Below, one piece after another: positions 25,924 to 34,928 of a stretch of 64,000 nucleotides of DNA. The DNA is taken from the NCBI RefSeq assembly GCF_018492665.1, contig NZ_JAFVME010000003.1:682001-746000 (forward strand). The letters are read 5' to 3'. Position 1 is the first letter of the stretch. Each line of letters begins with the position of its first letter. This stretch comes from Pedobacter sp. B4-66. Lineage in GTDB: Bacteria > Bacteroidota > Bacteroidia > Sphingobacteriales > Sphingobacteriaceae. Below the pieces are notes generated by a model. The model was not told where the DNA came from. It worked only from the letters and a program-made list of their open reading frames with translations, and ran no database searches. The position numbers were made by a program, and so were the translations under genes.

Positions 25924-26131
25924 GCCGTTTATTGTATTTCAAGATGTAGAACATGTTCCTTTTAACTACATGTGCGTTAAATATCTTATTAAGAATATTG
26001 GTGACCTTAAGCTAGATATTGTTAATGGTAGACACAAAGAGCGGACTTACATAAATTTAAGAATTCAAAACCCTACAGCAAAGAAAGCTTATTTCTACAA
26101 ATCTATTAGCAGATATGAAGTCGAATTATAG
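25904..26131 (+). CDS. Small protein overlapping both maturase genes
   Basis: This 75-residue ORF, MEPPTVKPFIVFQDVEHVPF, starts inside the ATP-grasp gene (20 bp overlap) and ends inside the SPASM gene (17 bp overlap). ATG 25904 is preferred over the TTG at 25898. It is basic in its second half (LDIVNGRHKERTYINLRIQN) and has no signal peptide, Cys pair or known domain I can name. The two-sided overlap is strong evidence for translation and for co-stoichiometric production with the maturases. It could be a leader-binding partner (RRE-like) or a second substrate; it lacks a GG site. Confidence 0.65.
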   Translation: MEPPTVKPFIVFQDVEHVPFNYMCVKYLIKNIGDLKLDIVNGRHKERTYINLRIQNPTAKKAYFYKSISRYEVEL

Positions 26132-27212
26132 GTCAAATGGTTTTTTAGCTTTATTGCCTGGATGTTTTATTGTAAAGGGTGCCGGCAGAGCATTAATCCA
26201 AGATACAACTACAAATACATTTGATGTTATCCCAAATGAATTTGCCGATATTATCAATCAAGCAAATCACCAAAACCTGGATAAGATCTATGCTAATTAC
26301 GGCGAGGTGAACTTTGGCATTCTCGATTCTTATTTTGATTTTATCATTAAGAAAGGATACGCTTACTTTTCAAAAGAAATGATAAAACATCCTAGTGTTT
26401 TAAACGTAGATTACAGCCAATGGGATACTCCCTATCAAATTTCAAATGCTATAATTGATTATAATGAAAAATTCTCAGAAGCTTACATCCAAAAGATAAA
26501 TGAGTTAGCCAAATGTGGTTGTAATATTCTTCAGCTACGCTTCTTTGGCAAAGAAACATACAAGGAAATATGCAATATTGTTTCATTTGCTTATAATACC
26601 GGAAGGCTAGATTCAATATCTCTTGTTGTTGATGCAGAATCCCTGAATTTAAATTCCGAGGATGAATTTGAAATTTTCATGTCTCAATTTCCAATAATTA
26701 CAGAACTTATTTTGTTCAATTCAATAGAAGATAATTTTTACGAAAACAAGAAATTTAGGTGTAAAATTTTAAAAATTAAACAGACCATTTCTAGTAAATC
26801 ATGTGGTGCAATACAATCGCTTTATTTTTCGACAACCATACAAGCATATACTGAATCATTACAACACAATACATGCCTTAATCGAAAAATCGGTATTGAC
26901 ACGGACGGATTTATAAAAAACTGCCCCTCAATGAACAATAACTTTGGTCATATTAATGATACAACAATTGAAATGGTTATTAATTGTCAAAGTTTCAAAG
27001 ATTATTGGTTCATAACGAAAAATGAAATACAGAAGTGTAAGGATTGTGAATTCAGGCACGTGTGTACAGACTGTCGAGCATATATTGAAAGTCCGGAAGA
27101 TCTTTACTCGGCTCCTTTAAAGTGTGGTTACAATCCCTACACGAATGATTGGGACCTATGGAGTAAAAATCCTTTAAAGCAAAAAGCAATTGACCATTAC
27201 CAGTTGCGATAA
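26115..27212 (+). CDS. gwsS: Grasp-with-spasm system SPASM-domain peptide maturase
   Basis: The 365-residue protein ends in a SPASM-type cysteine set: C230, C254, C270, C291, then C308-x2-C311-x5-C317-x2-C320 (KCKDCEFRHVCTDC) and C337, with GIDTDGFIKNCPSM. It has the layout of a radical-SAM peptide enzyme, but I see no C-x3-C-x2-C motif in the N-terminal 200 residues (only isolated Cys and CGC at 134-136). It may be a catalytically dead radical-SAM scaffold that serves the ATP-grasp enzyme. N-terminal GFLALLPGCFIVKGAG fits this family. It overlaps the 75-residue ORF by 17 bp. Confidence 0.88.
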   Translation: MKSNYRSNGFLALLPGCFIVKGAGRALIQDTTTNTFDVIPNEFADIINQANHQNLDKIYANYGEVNFGILDSYFDFIIKKGYAYFSKEMIKHPSVLNVDYSQWDTPYQISNAIIDYNEKFSEAYIQKINELAKCGCNILQLRFFGKETYKEICNIVSFAYNTGRLDSISLVVDAESLNLNSEDEFEIFMSQFPIITELILFNSIEDNFYENKKFRCKILKIKQTISSKSCGAIQSLYFSTTIQAYTESLQHNTCLNRKIGIDTDGFIKNCPSMNNNFGHINDTTIEMVINCQSFKDYWFITKNEIQKCKDCEFRHVCTDCRAYIESPEDLYSAPLKCGYNPYTNDWDLWSKNPLKQKAIDHYQLR

Positions 27213-27291
27213 ATCTATTGAAATTCGATTGTAGTATTCAAATAAATTACTGTGCCATTCCTTTACTAATATCCTAAAGCTTAAACATAGT

Positions 27292-29514
27292 TTGAGAAAA
27301 TTTCCGTTCTACCACCAGCTTGATGCTATGGACTGTGGGCCTACTTGCCTTCAGATGGTTGCCAAATATTATGGCAAAGATGTCAGTATTAATAAGCTGA
27401 GGCAATATTGTGATATCCAAAAGCAAGGCGTAAGCATGCTTGGTATTATTAATGCTGCCGAGCAAATTGGATTTAATGCGTTACCGGTAAAATTTACTTT
27501 TAGTGATTTAATAGACAGGCAAGCTCCACTACCTTGTATTTTACATTGGAATCAAAAACATTTTGTCGTTCTCTATAAAATTAAGAAGAACAAATTTTAC
27601 ATCGCTGATCCAGGCATAGATTCAAAACTAATAATTGACAAAGCTACCTTCATTAAGTGTTGGCTAGGTAATGAATTCTCGGAAAGTACTGCCGTTCTTT
27701 TAGAAACCACTGCTGAGTTTTATAGCACTGATGAAGATAATCATGAAGACAAGCAAAAAAATATAGTTTCTTGGGGAATGCTTTGGCAATATCTGAAATA
27801 CCATAAACGGTACTTTTTTCAGATTTTTTTAGGACTAATTGCCGCAAGTGTTTTTCAATTGGTGTTACCATTCCTTACACAGGGAATAGTTGATAGAGGA
27901 ATCAATCAGCATGATATGAACTTTGTTTATATCATGCTGATTGCTCAGTTGGTACTTCTTGTTGCCCGATCAATTGTTGAATTTTCCAGGCAGAGTCTAT
28001 TGCTTTATATTAGTACGCACATAAACCTGGCTTTGTTAACAGATTTCTGGAAAAAACTGATGCGTTTGTCGGTTTCATACTTTGACACCAAACATACAGG
28101 AGACATTATGCAGAGATTAGGGGATCAAAGTCAAATAGAACGATTTCTCACAGGTAACAGTATAAGCATCGCATTTTCATTCATTAATCTGTTAATTTAT
28201 TCAGTTGTGATGCTTCTTTACAGCATCCCTATATTTTTTATATTCATTATCGGCAGCGGGCTGTATTTGTTGTGGGTAGGCATCTTTTTAAAACAAAGAA
28301 GAAAGCTCAATTATAAACAATTTGCTCTTGCATCCCGAGAAAACAGCGCTACGCTGCAATTAATTTATGGGATGCAAGAAATTAAGATGCATAATGCAGA
28401 AAATCATTATCGTTGGATATGGGAACGATTGCAACGTGGCCTATTCAAAATAAATTTTAAAAACCTTTCATTAAATCAAATACAAACTGCAGGTGCATTA
28501 CTTATCAATGAAGGTAAGAATCTGCTTATCACGGGAATTGTTGCCACAGCAGTTATAAAAGGGGATCTAACATTAGGTGCGATGCTTGCAATTCAATATA
28601 TTTTGGGAGCATTAAATAATCCAATTCAACAGCTTACTGGTTTTATCCAGGAATTCCAAGATGCAAAAATATCTTTGGAGCGCCTCAATGAAATACATAG
28701 AGAAGAAGACGAGTTGCAACCGATCGGCTTGCCAACAAGGTTGGACAAATTAAATTCCAGCATTAACATTGAAAACTTATCATTTTCCTATTCTCAATTA
28801 GAGGATGATAAAGTATTGAAGAATATTAAACTTGAAATAGAGGCAGGAAAAGTTACGGCTATTGTTGGCATGAGCGGAAGCGGAAAGACTACGTTGTTGA
28901 AAGTTTTACAGAAATTTTATGACAATAAATACAAGGGTGAAATTCGAATAGGTAAGAATTTTGAACATCATGGGACTGAGTTAAAGTATATAATTCCTGC
29001 TAATTGGCGCAACATGGTAGGGTGCGTAATGCAAGATGGGTATATTTTTAGCCAAACCATTGCCGAAAATATCGCAGTGGGTGATGAATCTCCTAACATG
29101 GAAAAGCTCGAATACGCCGCAAGGATGGCTAACATACATACTTTCATAGAGACTTTACCATTGGGATATAACACCAGAATTGGAAACGAAGGGATCGGTG
29201 TCAGCATGGGGCAGAAACAACGTCTTTTGATCGCCCGGGTAATATATAAAGATCCTCAAATCATCTTTTTTGATGAAGCAACCAACTCGTTAGACGCCAA
29301 CAATGAGAAAATAATACTTGAAAATTTAGCAGAATTTTTCAAAGGCAGAACAGTGGTGGTAGTTGCTCACAGATTAAGTACTGTAAAGAACGCAGACAAG
29401 ATTGTAGTATTACACCAGGGAGAAATTGTAGAAGAAGGTAAACATGAAGATTTGGTTTATGCTAAGGATCACTACTATGAGTTAGTTAAAAATCAATTAG
29501 AATTAGGAAATTAA
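27292..29514 (+). CDS. Peptidase-containing ABC exporter (C39 peptidase, PCAT type)
   Basis: The 740-residue protein has a full C39 peptidase domain: catalytic C15 in DAMDCGPTCLQM, H90 in KHFVVLY and D106 in IADPG. It then has a six-helix ABC membrane region (about 160-440) and a nucleotide-binding domain with Walker A GMSGSGKTT, signature VSMGQKQR and Walker B IIFFDEATNSLD. It removes the leader after the GG of the precursor and exports the core. The start is TTG 27292. It is followed by HlyD and TolC genes with short gaps, giving a complete type I exporter across both membranes. Confidence 0.96.
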   Translation: MRKFPFYHQLDAMDCGPTCLQMVAKYYGKDVSINKLRQYCDIQKQGVSMLGIINAAEQIGFNALPVKFTFSDLIDRQAPLPCILHWNQKHFVVLYKIKKNKFYIADPGIDSKLIIDKATFIKCWLGNEFSESTAVLLETTAEFYSTDEDNHEDKQKNIVSWGMLWQYLKYHKRYFFQIFLGLIAASVFQLVLPFLTQGIVDRGINQHDMNFVYIMLIAQLVLLVARSIVEFSRQSLLLYISTHINLALLTDFWKKLMRLSVSYFDTKHTGDIMQRLGDQSQIERFLTGNSISIAFSFINLLIYSVVMLLYSIPIFFIFIIGSGLYLLWVGIFLKQRRKLNYKQFALASRENSATLQLIYGMQEIKMHNAENHYRWIWERLQRGLFKINFKNLSLNQIQTAGALLINEGKNLLITGIVATAVIKGDLTLGAMLAIQYILGALNNPIQQLTGFIQEFQDAKISLERLNEIHREEDELQPIGLPTRLDKLNSSINIENLSFSYSQLEDDKVLKNIKLEIEAGKVTAIVGMSGSGKTTLLKVLQKFYDNKYKGEIRIGKNFEHHGTELKYIIPANWRNMVGCVMQDGYIFSQTIAENIAVGDESPNMEKLEYAARMANIHTFIETLPLGYNTRIGNEGIGVSMGQKQRLLIARVIYKDPQIIFFDEATNSLDANNEKIILENLAEFFKGRTVVVVAHRLSTVKNADKIVVLHQGEIVEEGKHEDLVYAKDHYYELVKNQLELGN

Positions 29515-29524
29515 TATTTGAATT

Positions 29525-30760
29525 ATGGTCATTAAACCGAGTCTACTAGCACGATACGGCACTTTCTTGATTTGCGTAATACTCCTTGTCGTGTTACTTT
29601 TTTCATGGTTTGTAAAATACCCTGAAACCATTATTACTAGTGCAAAGTTATCAGGAGAGAATGCCCCCAAGCCACTTGTGGTGTATCAATCAGGCAAACT
29701 TTTGCATCTATTGAAAAATAATGGTGACAAAGTTCAGCAAGGTGAAATAATCGGCTGTCTTGAGACGACTTCCGATTGGCAGGAAGTTCTTAAATTATCG
29801 TCAGCAATTGACACATTGTATGCTGCCATCAAAGACAATGATAAAAGCACAATTCAGCGAATTATGTCCTCTTCTTTCAGTCATTTGGGTGAGTTACAAT
29901 CCGACTATCAATCTTTTACTCAGGCATACATCCCATATAGGGACTTTGTTTTAGGGAGTTATGCGGATCGTAAACGGGCGTTAGTACAAAAAGACATAAG
30001 TTATATTAAAGAATCGAATTCTGTCCTCGCACAACAGGCAAAACTGTATTCTGAAGACATAGCATTAAGTCAAACTAACTTGGAAAATAATAAGGAACTT
30101 TTAAAAGACAATGTTATTTCAGAGCAAGAGTACAGAGAATTAACAAGCCAGAATATCAATAAAAAAATGGCGGTTCCTCAAATGCAATCGAATTATATCA
30201 ACTCCGCTTCTCAAAGTAATGCCAAGCAGAAAGAATTGTTGGAGCTAGATAATCAAATCAGGACAAATGAAGCAACATTTAATGAAGCTGTTTATAGCTT
30301 TAAAAGTAGAATTGAAACATGGAAAAGGGATTATTTGCTCATAGCCTCGATTTCGGGTTTGTTGTCATTTACGAGGTTCGTACAAGAAAACCAAGTTGTC
30401 GAAGCTGGTAGTCAGATAGCCTATATAAATCCGCCCAACAATGAATACTATCTGCAAATGCTTATACCACAAAATAATTTAGGGAAAGTTGACATAGGCC
30501 AAAAAGTTTTTCTAAAGTTCGACGCATGGCAATGGCAGGAATATGGTACAGTAATTGGCATTGTTGATTATATGTCAAACGTTGCAACTGATAGTGGCTA
30601 TATGGCCAAAATAACATTGCCGAATGGCCTTACTACAAACCGTGGCAAAGTGTTGGGATATAAAGAGGGCCTTATAGCTGAAGCAGAAATCATCACTAAG
30701 GACATGCGCCTTTCCGAACGATTCTATTATGATCTAGTAAAGCTTTTGAGAAGAGATTAA
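29525..30760 (+). CDS. HlyD-family periplasmic adaptor
   Basis: The 411-residue protein has one N-terminal membrane anchor (FLICVILLVVLLFSWFVKYP, about 14-33), a lipoyl-like half motif near GKLLHLLKNNGDKVQQGE, a long coiled coil (about 100-260), the second half motif with SGLLSFTRFVQENQVVEAG, and a beta-barrel tail. It links the ABC exporter to TolC. The gene starts 10 bp after the ABC gene. It belongs to the bacteriocin-type secretion proteins. Confidence 0.93.
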   Translation: MVIKPSLLARYGTFLICVILLVVLLFSWFVKYPETIITSAKLSGENAPKPLVVYQSGKLLHLLKNNGDKVQQGEIIGCLETTSDWQEVLKLSSAIDTLYAAIKDNDKSTIQRIMSSSFSHLGELQSDYQSFTQAYIPYRDFVLGSYADRKRALVQKDISYIKESNSVLAQQAKLYSEDIALSQTNLENNKELLKDNVISEQEYRELTSQNINKKMAVPQMQSNYINSASQSNAKQKELLELDNQIRTNEATFNEAVYSFKSRIETWKRDYLLIASISGLLSFTRFVQENQVVEAGSQIAYINPPNNEYYLQMLIPQNNLGKVDIGQKVFLKFDAWQWQEYGTVIGIVDYMSNVATDSGYMAKITLPNGLTTNRGKVLGYKEGLIAEAEIITKDMRLSERFYYDLVKLLRRD

Positions 30761-30797
30761 TAGTGAATAAATAACATAATGTCATTAGTCCTCGAAA

Positions 30798-32153
30798 ATG
30801 AAATATACACTTACTTACCTATTACTTTTTATGCTAGTAACCTTAAATAGCGAAGGTCAAGGGGCCTCATGGACACTAGAAAGTGTAATTGATTATGCAA
30901 AAACCAATAACTTACAGGTAAAGCAAAGTGTCCTTAATGAGCGTGTTTCAAAAATGCGTTGGGAGCAAAGCAAGCTTGCTCTCCTTCCCAACGTTTCATT
31001 ATCTACAAGCTATGGTCGTAGTTATGGTCGCTCCATAGATCCGACTACCAACACCTTTGTTAGTACTACGTATGACTTTACTGGCCTCAGTGGAAGTGCT
31101 GGCGTTTTACTTTTTGGATGGTTTCGATTAAGGAAAACCGTTTCAAATCAGGATATCTTACACCGTATCTCGGAAGCTGAAATGACCCAATTACAAAATG
31201 ATATTTCTCTAAATGTTGCAACAGGTTTTCTACGAATATTATTAGCACAAGAGCAGATAAATATCTGCTTAAATCAACTAATTTTAAGTGATAGTCAAGT
31301 AAAACAAACTGAAAGATTACTATTAGCCGGACGTAGTAACGGCCTTGATGTTGCTCAAGTAAAAACACAATTAATTTCCGACAGTTCAAATTACTTTAAG
31401 GCACAACTTCTTTTTCAACAAGCGACTATAGATATAAAAGCACTACTCAATTTAAGTTTAAGTGAAGCATTCGAAGCCCGTTCAATCAATGGCGAGAATA
31501 TCGAGAATCTAGTTTTACTTTTGGAACCAGAAATCATCTATACCGAAGCTGAACAAAGGTTTGCAATTGTTAGAGCAAGCAAGCTTAAAATTGAAAGCGC
31601 AAAAAAAGTTCTCGAAATCGAGAAAAGCAACCTTTATCCTCAATTAAACTTCAGTGCCTCTTCTGGCACAAATTATTCATCAACCTATAGTGAGAATCTT
31701 CCTGACGGACAAATTCGTACCATGTCCTGGGGTAAACAACTTCAAAACAATTTCTCACAGTCTATCTATTTAGGTCTGAGCATACCAATTTTTAACGGTC
31801 TTTCAACCAGGTATTCAATAAAACAATCCAAAGCTAATTTGCAAATTACTTCTCTTCAAAATGATGAAATAAAACTTAAATTAAAGCAAGATATTTATAA
31901 GGCTTGTAACGAGGTATCAACTGCTTATCAAACTTACAGAGCTTCCAAGAGTGCTGCAGATATGGCTTTAACAGGACTGGATTTTGCACAGAAGCGCTAT
32001 GAGAAAGGGTTAATCCCAGCCATTGATTTATTGCTTGCTCAGAATACTGCTTTCAAAGCTAACGCTGATGTTGCAGCAACTAAATATGATCTTATTTTCA
32101 AATTAATAGTAATCGACTATTATTTAGGAAAAAATTTATTTAATACGGATTAA
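30798..32153 (+). CDS. TolC-family outer-membrane efflux protein
   Basis: The 451-residue protein has a signal peptide (YLLLFMLVTLNSEGQGA), and two TolC-type repeats with SVIDYAKTNNLQVKQS and helical hairpins (EKGLIPAIDLLLAQNTAF). It gives the outer-membrane exit for the peptide. It is the last gene of the exporter set, 37 bp after HlyD, and is followed by a 145-bp gap before the hydrolase gene. Confidence 0.92.
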   Translation: MKYTLTYLLLFMLVTLNSEGQGASWTLESVIDYAKTNNLQVKQSVLNERVSKMRWEQSKLALLPNVSLSTSYGRSYGRSIDPTTNTFVSTTYDFTGLSGSAGVLLFGWFRLRKTVSNQDILHRISEAEMTQLQNDISLNVATGFLRILLAQEQINICLNQLILSDSQVKQTERLLLAGRSNGLDVAQVKTQLISDSSNYFKAQLLFQQATIDIKALLNLSLSEAFEARSINGENIENLVLLLEPEIIYTEAEQRFAIVRASKLKIESAKKVLEIEKSNLYPQLNFSASSGTNYSSTYSENLPDGQIRTMSWGKQLQNNFSQSIYLGLSIPIFNGLSTRYSIKQSKANLQITSLQNDEIKLKLKQDIYKACNEVSTAYQTYRASKSAADMALTGLDFAQKRYEKGLIPAIDLLLAQNTAFKANADVAATKYDLIFKLIVIDYYLGKNLFNTD

Positions 32154-32298
32154 TTGATTTTGAAGATACGATAGAAGAAGACTCTTTACGAAAGATCTTA
32201 ATGTATCCAATTGGATTTTAGGGATTTTAAGTTAAGTGTGTATATCCATTTTATCGAAGTTTCTTCTATATTTACAGATACCTTATACTCTAAACCTT

Positions 32299-33609
32299 AT
32301 GACTGCCATTGTTGGTGTATTAAATTCTCAAGGCATCGCTATTGCAGCTGATAGCGCCGTTACAGTTACCGGAAATAACGGAAAGAAAGTCTATAATCGT
32401 AGCAATAAGATTTTCACTTTATCTAAGTTCCATCCTGTTGGTATAGCGATATATAACAGTGCTGATTTTATGGGAATGCCGTTAGAAACCATAATTAAAA
32501 TGTATCGTAAAAGCCTCGGGGAAAGCTCTTTTAATACTATTCAGGAATATAAAGATAATTTCATAACGTTTTTGAGGACACAACTAGTTAACGTTAGTCC
32601 TGAGTTAAGAAAAAGTGCTTTTTTTGGATTTTGTTCTGAAGCTCATTTAACACTTATAAACAATACAATAGATAGTCTTAGCCAACGCAATACTGAACTC
32701 ATTGGAATTGAACAACCTGACAAGTTGGTTATTTATCATGAAGTTGTTAGTGAAGAATTGGAAAAGTATACAGCCAAATTGGGGACATATCATCAGGCAA
32801 ATTATACTAATTTGTCGTTTGAACAATACTGTATACACTACGTTGATGAACTGGTCGCTATAGAAGATTTTATTCAGGCGGAAATCAATAAAGAGTTTGA
32901 AGGTTTTATTCTAAACGAAGCTCATAGGGCAAGCATAAAAACTATGTTATATGCATTAGTGAATATTCAGTTTATTTTTGAAAAACATTGTGGTTTGATT
33001 TTCTTCGGGTTTGGTGAAACAGAAATATATCCCTCAAGTCATCTGGTTTTGGTAGGGAGCCTTATCGCTGATGACCTTCGATTCATTATTGGAGATCCTG
33101 TTAAGATTAGCCCAGGAGTGCTTAACTCAAATATTTTACCCTATGCACAAGGGGATGTTACCACAACTGTTTTGACAGGTGTCGACCCCAACTATAAAAA
33201 CGAAGTAAAACAATCAGTTAAAAGCACTTTCAATGATGTTTCTGACCAAATTGCTGCAATCTTAAACAATGCTGAGCAATCTGCTGCAATTCGTCTAGCT
33301 TTGGGAACTATCTCAGATACTCTTATTCAAAAATTGGAGGAGTACCAATGGACAAAAATCACAGGTCCGCTTTTAGAAATTCTGGCTCATATGGGCAAGG
33401 AAGATATGTCTGAACTCGCAGAATCTCTAGTGAATATAACCTCATTAAAACGTAAATTTACTTCTTCTAATTCTGCTGATGAAAGTGTAGGTGGCCCTGT
33501 AGATGTAGCTATTATTACAAAGGGTGATGGATTTATCTGGATGAAACGTAAACATTACTTTGACATTAATAACAACCAATCATTTAAAGACAAATATTTT
33601 ACAACATAA
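32299..33609 (+). CDS. Proteasome-like N-terminal-threonine (Ntn) hydrolase family protein
   Basis: ATG 32299 is chosen so that removal of Met exposes Thr1 in TAIVGVLNSQGIAIAADSAV. With this numbering Asp17 (A-A-D-S) falls exactly where proteasome beta and HslV place their catalytic Asp17, and Lys36 (S-N-K-I-F-T) fits Lys33 after a three-residue insertion. The N-terminal 200 residues look like the proteasome fold, and 230 further residues of unknown fold follow. At 436 residues it is more than twice HslV length and has no partner ATPase here. It sits after the peptide exporter and 5 bp before a 66-residue gene. A role in peptide processing or in immunity is speculative; it may instead be independent. 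Confidence 0.65.
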   Translation: MTAIVGVLNSQGIAIAADSAVTVTGNNGKKVYNRSNKIFTLSKFHPVGIAIYNSADFMGMPLETIIKMYRKSLGESSFNTIQEYKDNFITFLRTQLVNVSPELRKSAFFGFCSEAHLTLINNTIDSLSQRNTELIGIEQPDKLVIYHEVVSEELEKYTAKLGTYHQANYTNLSFEQYCIHYVDELVAIEDFIQAEINKEFEGFILNEAHRASIKTMLYALVNIQFIFEKHCGLIFFGFGETEIYPSSHLVLVGSLIADDLRFIIGDPVKISPGVLNSNILPYAQGDVTTTVLTGVDPNYKNEVKQSVKSTFNDVSDQIAAILNNAEQSAAIRLALGTISDTLIQKLEEYQWTKITGPLLEILAHMGKEDMSELAESLVNITSLKRKFTSSNSADESVGGPVDVAIITKGDGFIWMKRKHYFDINNNQSFKDKYFTT

Positions 33610-33614
33610 AGGAT

Positions 33615-33815
33615 ATGGATATTCTTAAAAAACAACAGTCTAGAACTTCATCTTTGGTAGATGGTGCTACGGTACAATACGATACCGTTCCACAAACAAA
33701 TGTAAGCGTAGAAAATACTCTACGAAGTGAATCTCCTTTTATTTCCGTTTCAGATCAATTAAGGGAAGTTATTAGGCGTGAATTCGAAAAAATCAAAGCA
33801 AATCAAAGTACTTAA
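33615..33815 (+). CDS. Small hypothetical protein after the Ntn hydrolase
   Basis: A 66-residue ORF, MDILKKQQSRTSSLVDGATV, 5 bp downstream of the hydrolase gene, with a helical C-terminus (SDQLREVIRREFEKIKANQS). It has no signal peptide or Cys. The spacing implies co-expression. It could be a partner or substrate of the hydrolase; no family is recognised. Confidence 0.55.
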   Translation: MDILKKQQSRTSSLVDGATVQYDTVPQTNVSVENTLRSESPFISVSDQLREVIRREFEKIKANQST

Positions 33816-34376
33816 GAGTTCTTGTGAAGTTGGCTTTTTAAAATTTTAATCTTTAATAAATTTAAAAAATCGGACGATATTTTCAATATTAAAATAAGAT
33901 TTAGTATTTTTGTATCACACAAAAAGTTCTTTAAATCAAATCAAAACAGGTCAAAAAAAAATGGTGACCCATTTGAGACCCCAATTTTGAAAACCTTCGA
34001 AATCACGCCATTTAAGCGGATTTTATCGATATAAAGTGATCCCAGCGGGATCACCAGATTAAACATCAAAACGTAAAAACCCCATCAATTGATCAATTGA
34101 TGGGGTTTTTACGTTCTCATCGTAACTATTGGTGATTTTTTGTAAACTAACTCGGTCTCAACCGATTTATCAAGCCTTCTGAACGGCTAAACCGATGTGA
34201 AATCAAATGAATTTATGGCGATATACTTAAGATTATCAGGTATTTATGTTAAAAATAGTTAAAATCGATACGTCACGGCCCTTTTATTACTTCCGGATCA
34301 GGTTTTTCCGCTAACTTCTCAAGAAGTTTGCTTCAACAATATATTTCGAAATTTAATTATGGAATTTAATTAAGAA
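33816..34376. other. Non-coding boundary region with promoter-like site and palindromes
   Basis: No convincing gene lies here. It holds a TATTTTTG (33915-33922 region) close to the Bacteroidota -7 consensus, a hairpin GTGATCCC-AGC-GGGATCAC (34036-34054) followed by CA, and the 46-bp palindrome listed separately. The right part (34116-34376) is AT-rich with nothing clear apart from being the upstream region of the MauE-like gene. Confidence 0.45.
34070..34115. terminator. Perfect 46-bp palindrome, bidirectional terminator-like
   Basis: The sequence reads the same on both strands from 34070 to 34115: arms of 23 nt with A5 and T5 tracts flanking CCCC/GGGG. As RNA it makes a long perfect hairpin with U-runs on each strand, so it is a good terminator in both directions. 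It separates the cargo genes from the MauE/SusC region. Confidence 0.85.
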
Positions 34377-34841
34377 ATGACTCTAAGTAATATGGAAACA
34401 ACATTAAGTAAGAAATCGGCCTTTGCGCTCTCCGCGAAGAAAAAAGAACTCATTTTTGATGTGATCACTTTTGTTTTTATTATGCTCTTTGTGTATACAG
34501 CAGCAAGTAAATTCATGGCTTTTGATCGCTTCACTAAGGTGTTAGGGAAGTCTCCCCTGCTTGGTCATTTCAATATACTTCTAGCTTACTTAATTCCTAT
34601 AACAGAACTCATTCTAAGTGGGTTACTGCTGATCAATAAAACCAAAAGAACAGGCCTTTTCTTCTCTCTCCTTTTAATGATTGTATTCACTGTATATCTG
34701 GTGTACATGGTGAATTCAGGATCTACGCTGCCTTGTCTCTGCGGGGGCGTAATCAGCTCTTTGAGTTGGACGCAGCACATTTTTTTCAATATGATATTTA
34801 TAGCACTGGCCGTCTTCGGGCTTAGACTGTATAAGAAATAG
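34377..34841 (+). CDS. MauE/DoxX-like redox-associated membrane protein
   Basis: The 154-residue protein (or 149 from ATG 34392) has four membrane helices (FVFIMLFVYTAASKFMAF; ILLAYLIPITELILSGLLL; FFSLLLMIVFTVYLVYM; the last near the end) and a Cys pair, STLPCLCGG, between helices 3 and 4. This fits the MauE/DoxX family linked to thiol oxidation or disulfide chemistry. It is followed 87 bp later by a small exported protein and then faces a SusC/SusD locus. Confidence 0.85.
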   Translation: MTLSNMETTLSKKSAFALSAKKKELIFDVITFVFIMLFVYTAASKFMAFDRFTKVLGKSPLLGHFNILLAYLIPITELILSGLLLINKTKRTGLFFSLLLMIVFTVYLVYMVNSGSTLPCLCGGVISSLSWTQHIFFNMIFIALAVFGLRLYKK

Positions 34842-34928
34842 AGAAATTAGAATGAAAATACAGGGAAATACTGTGGCCTGTTAAAAGAAATCCAGTAAAA
34901 ATAAACCAACATTTTTTATTTAATTATT

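Noticed and set aside
34036-34057. A tRNA gene at the element boundary
   Set aside because: Only the last bases resemble a tRNA 3' end; no complete cloverleaf can be built upstream, so no tRNA is called.
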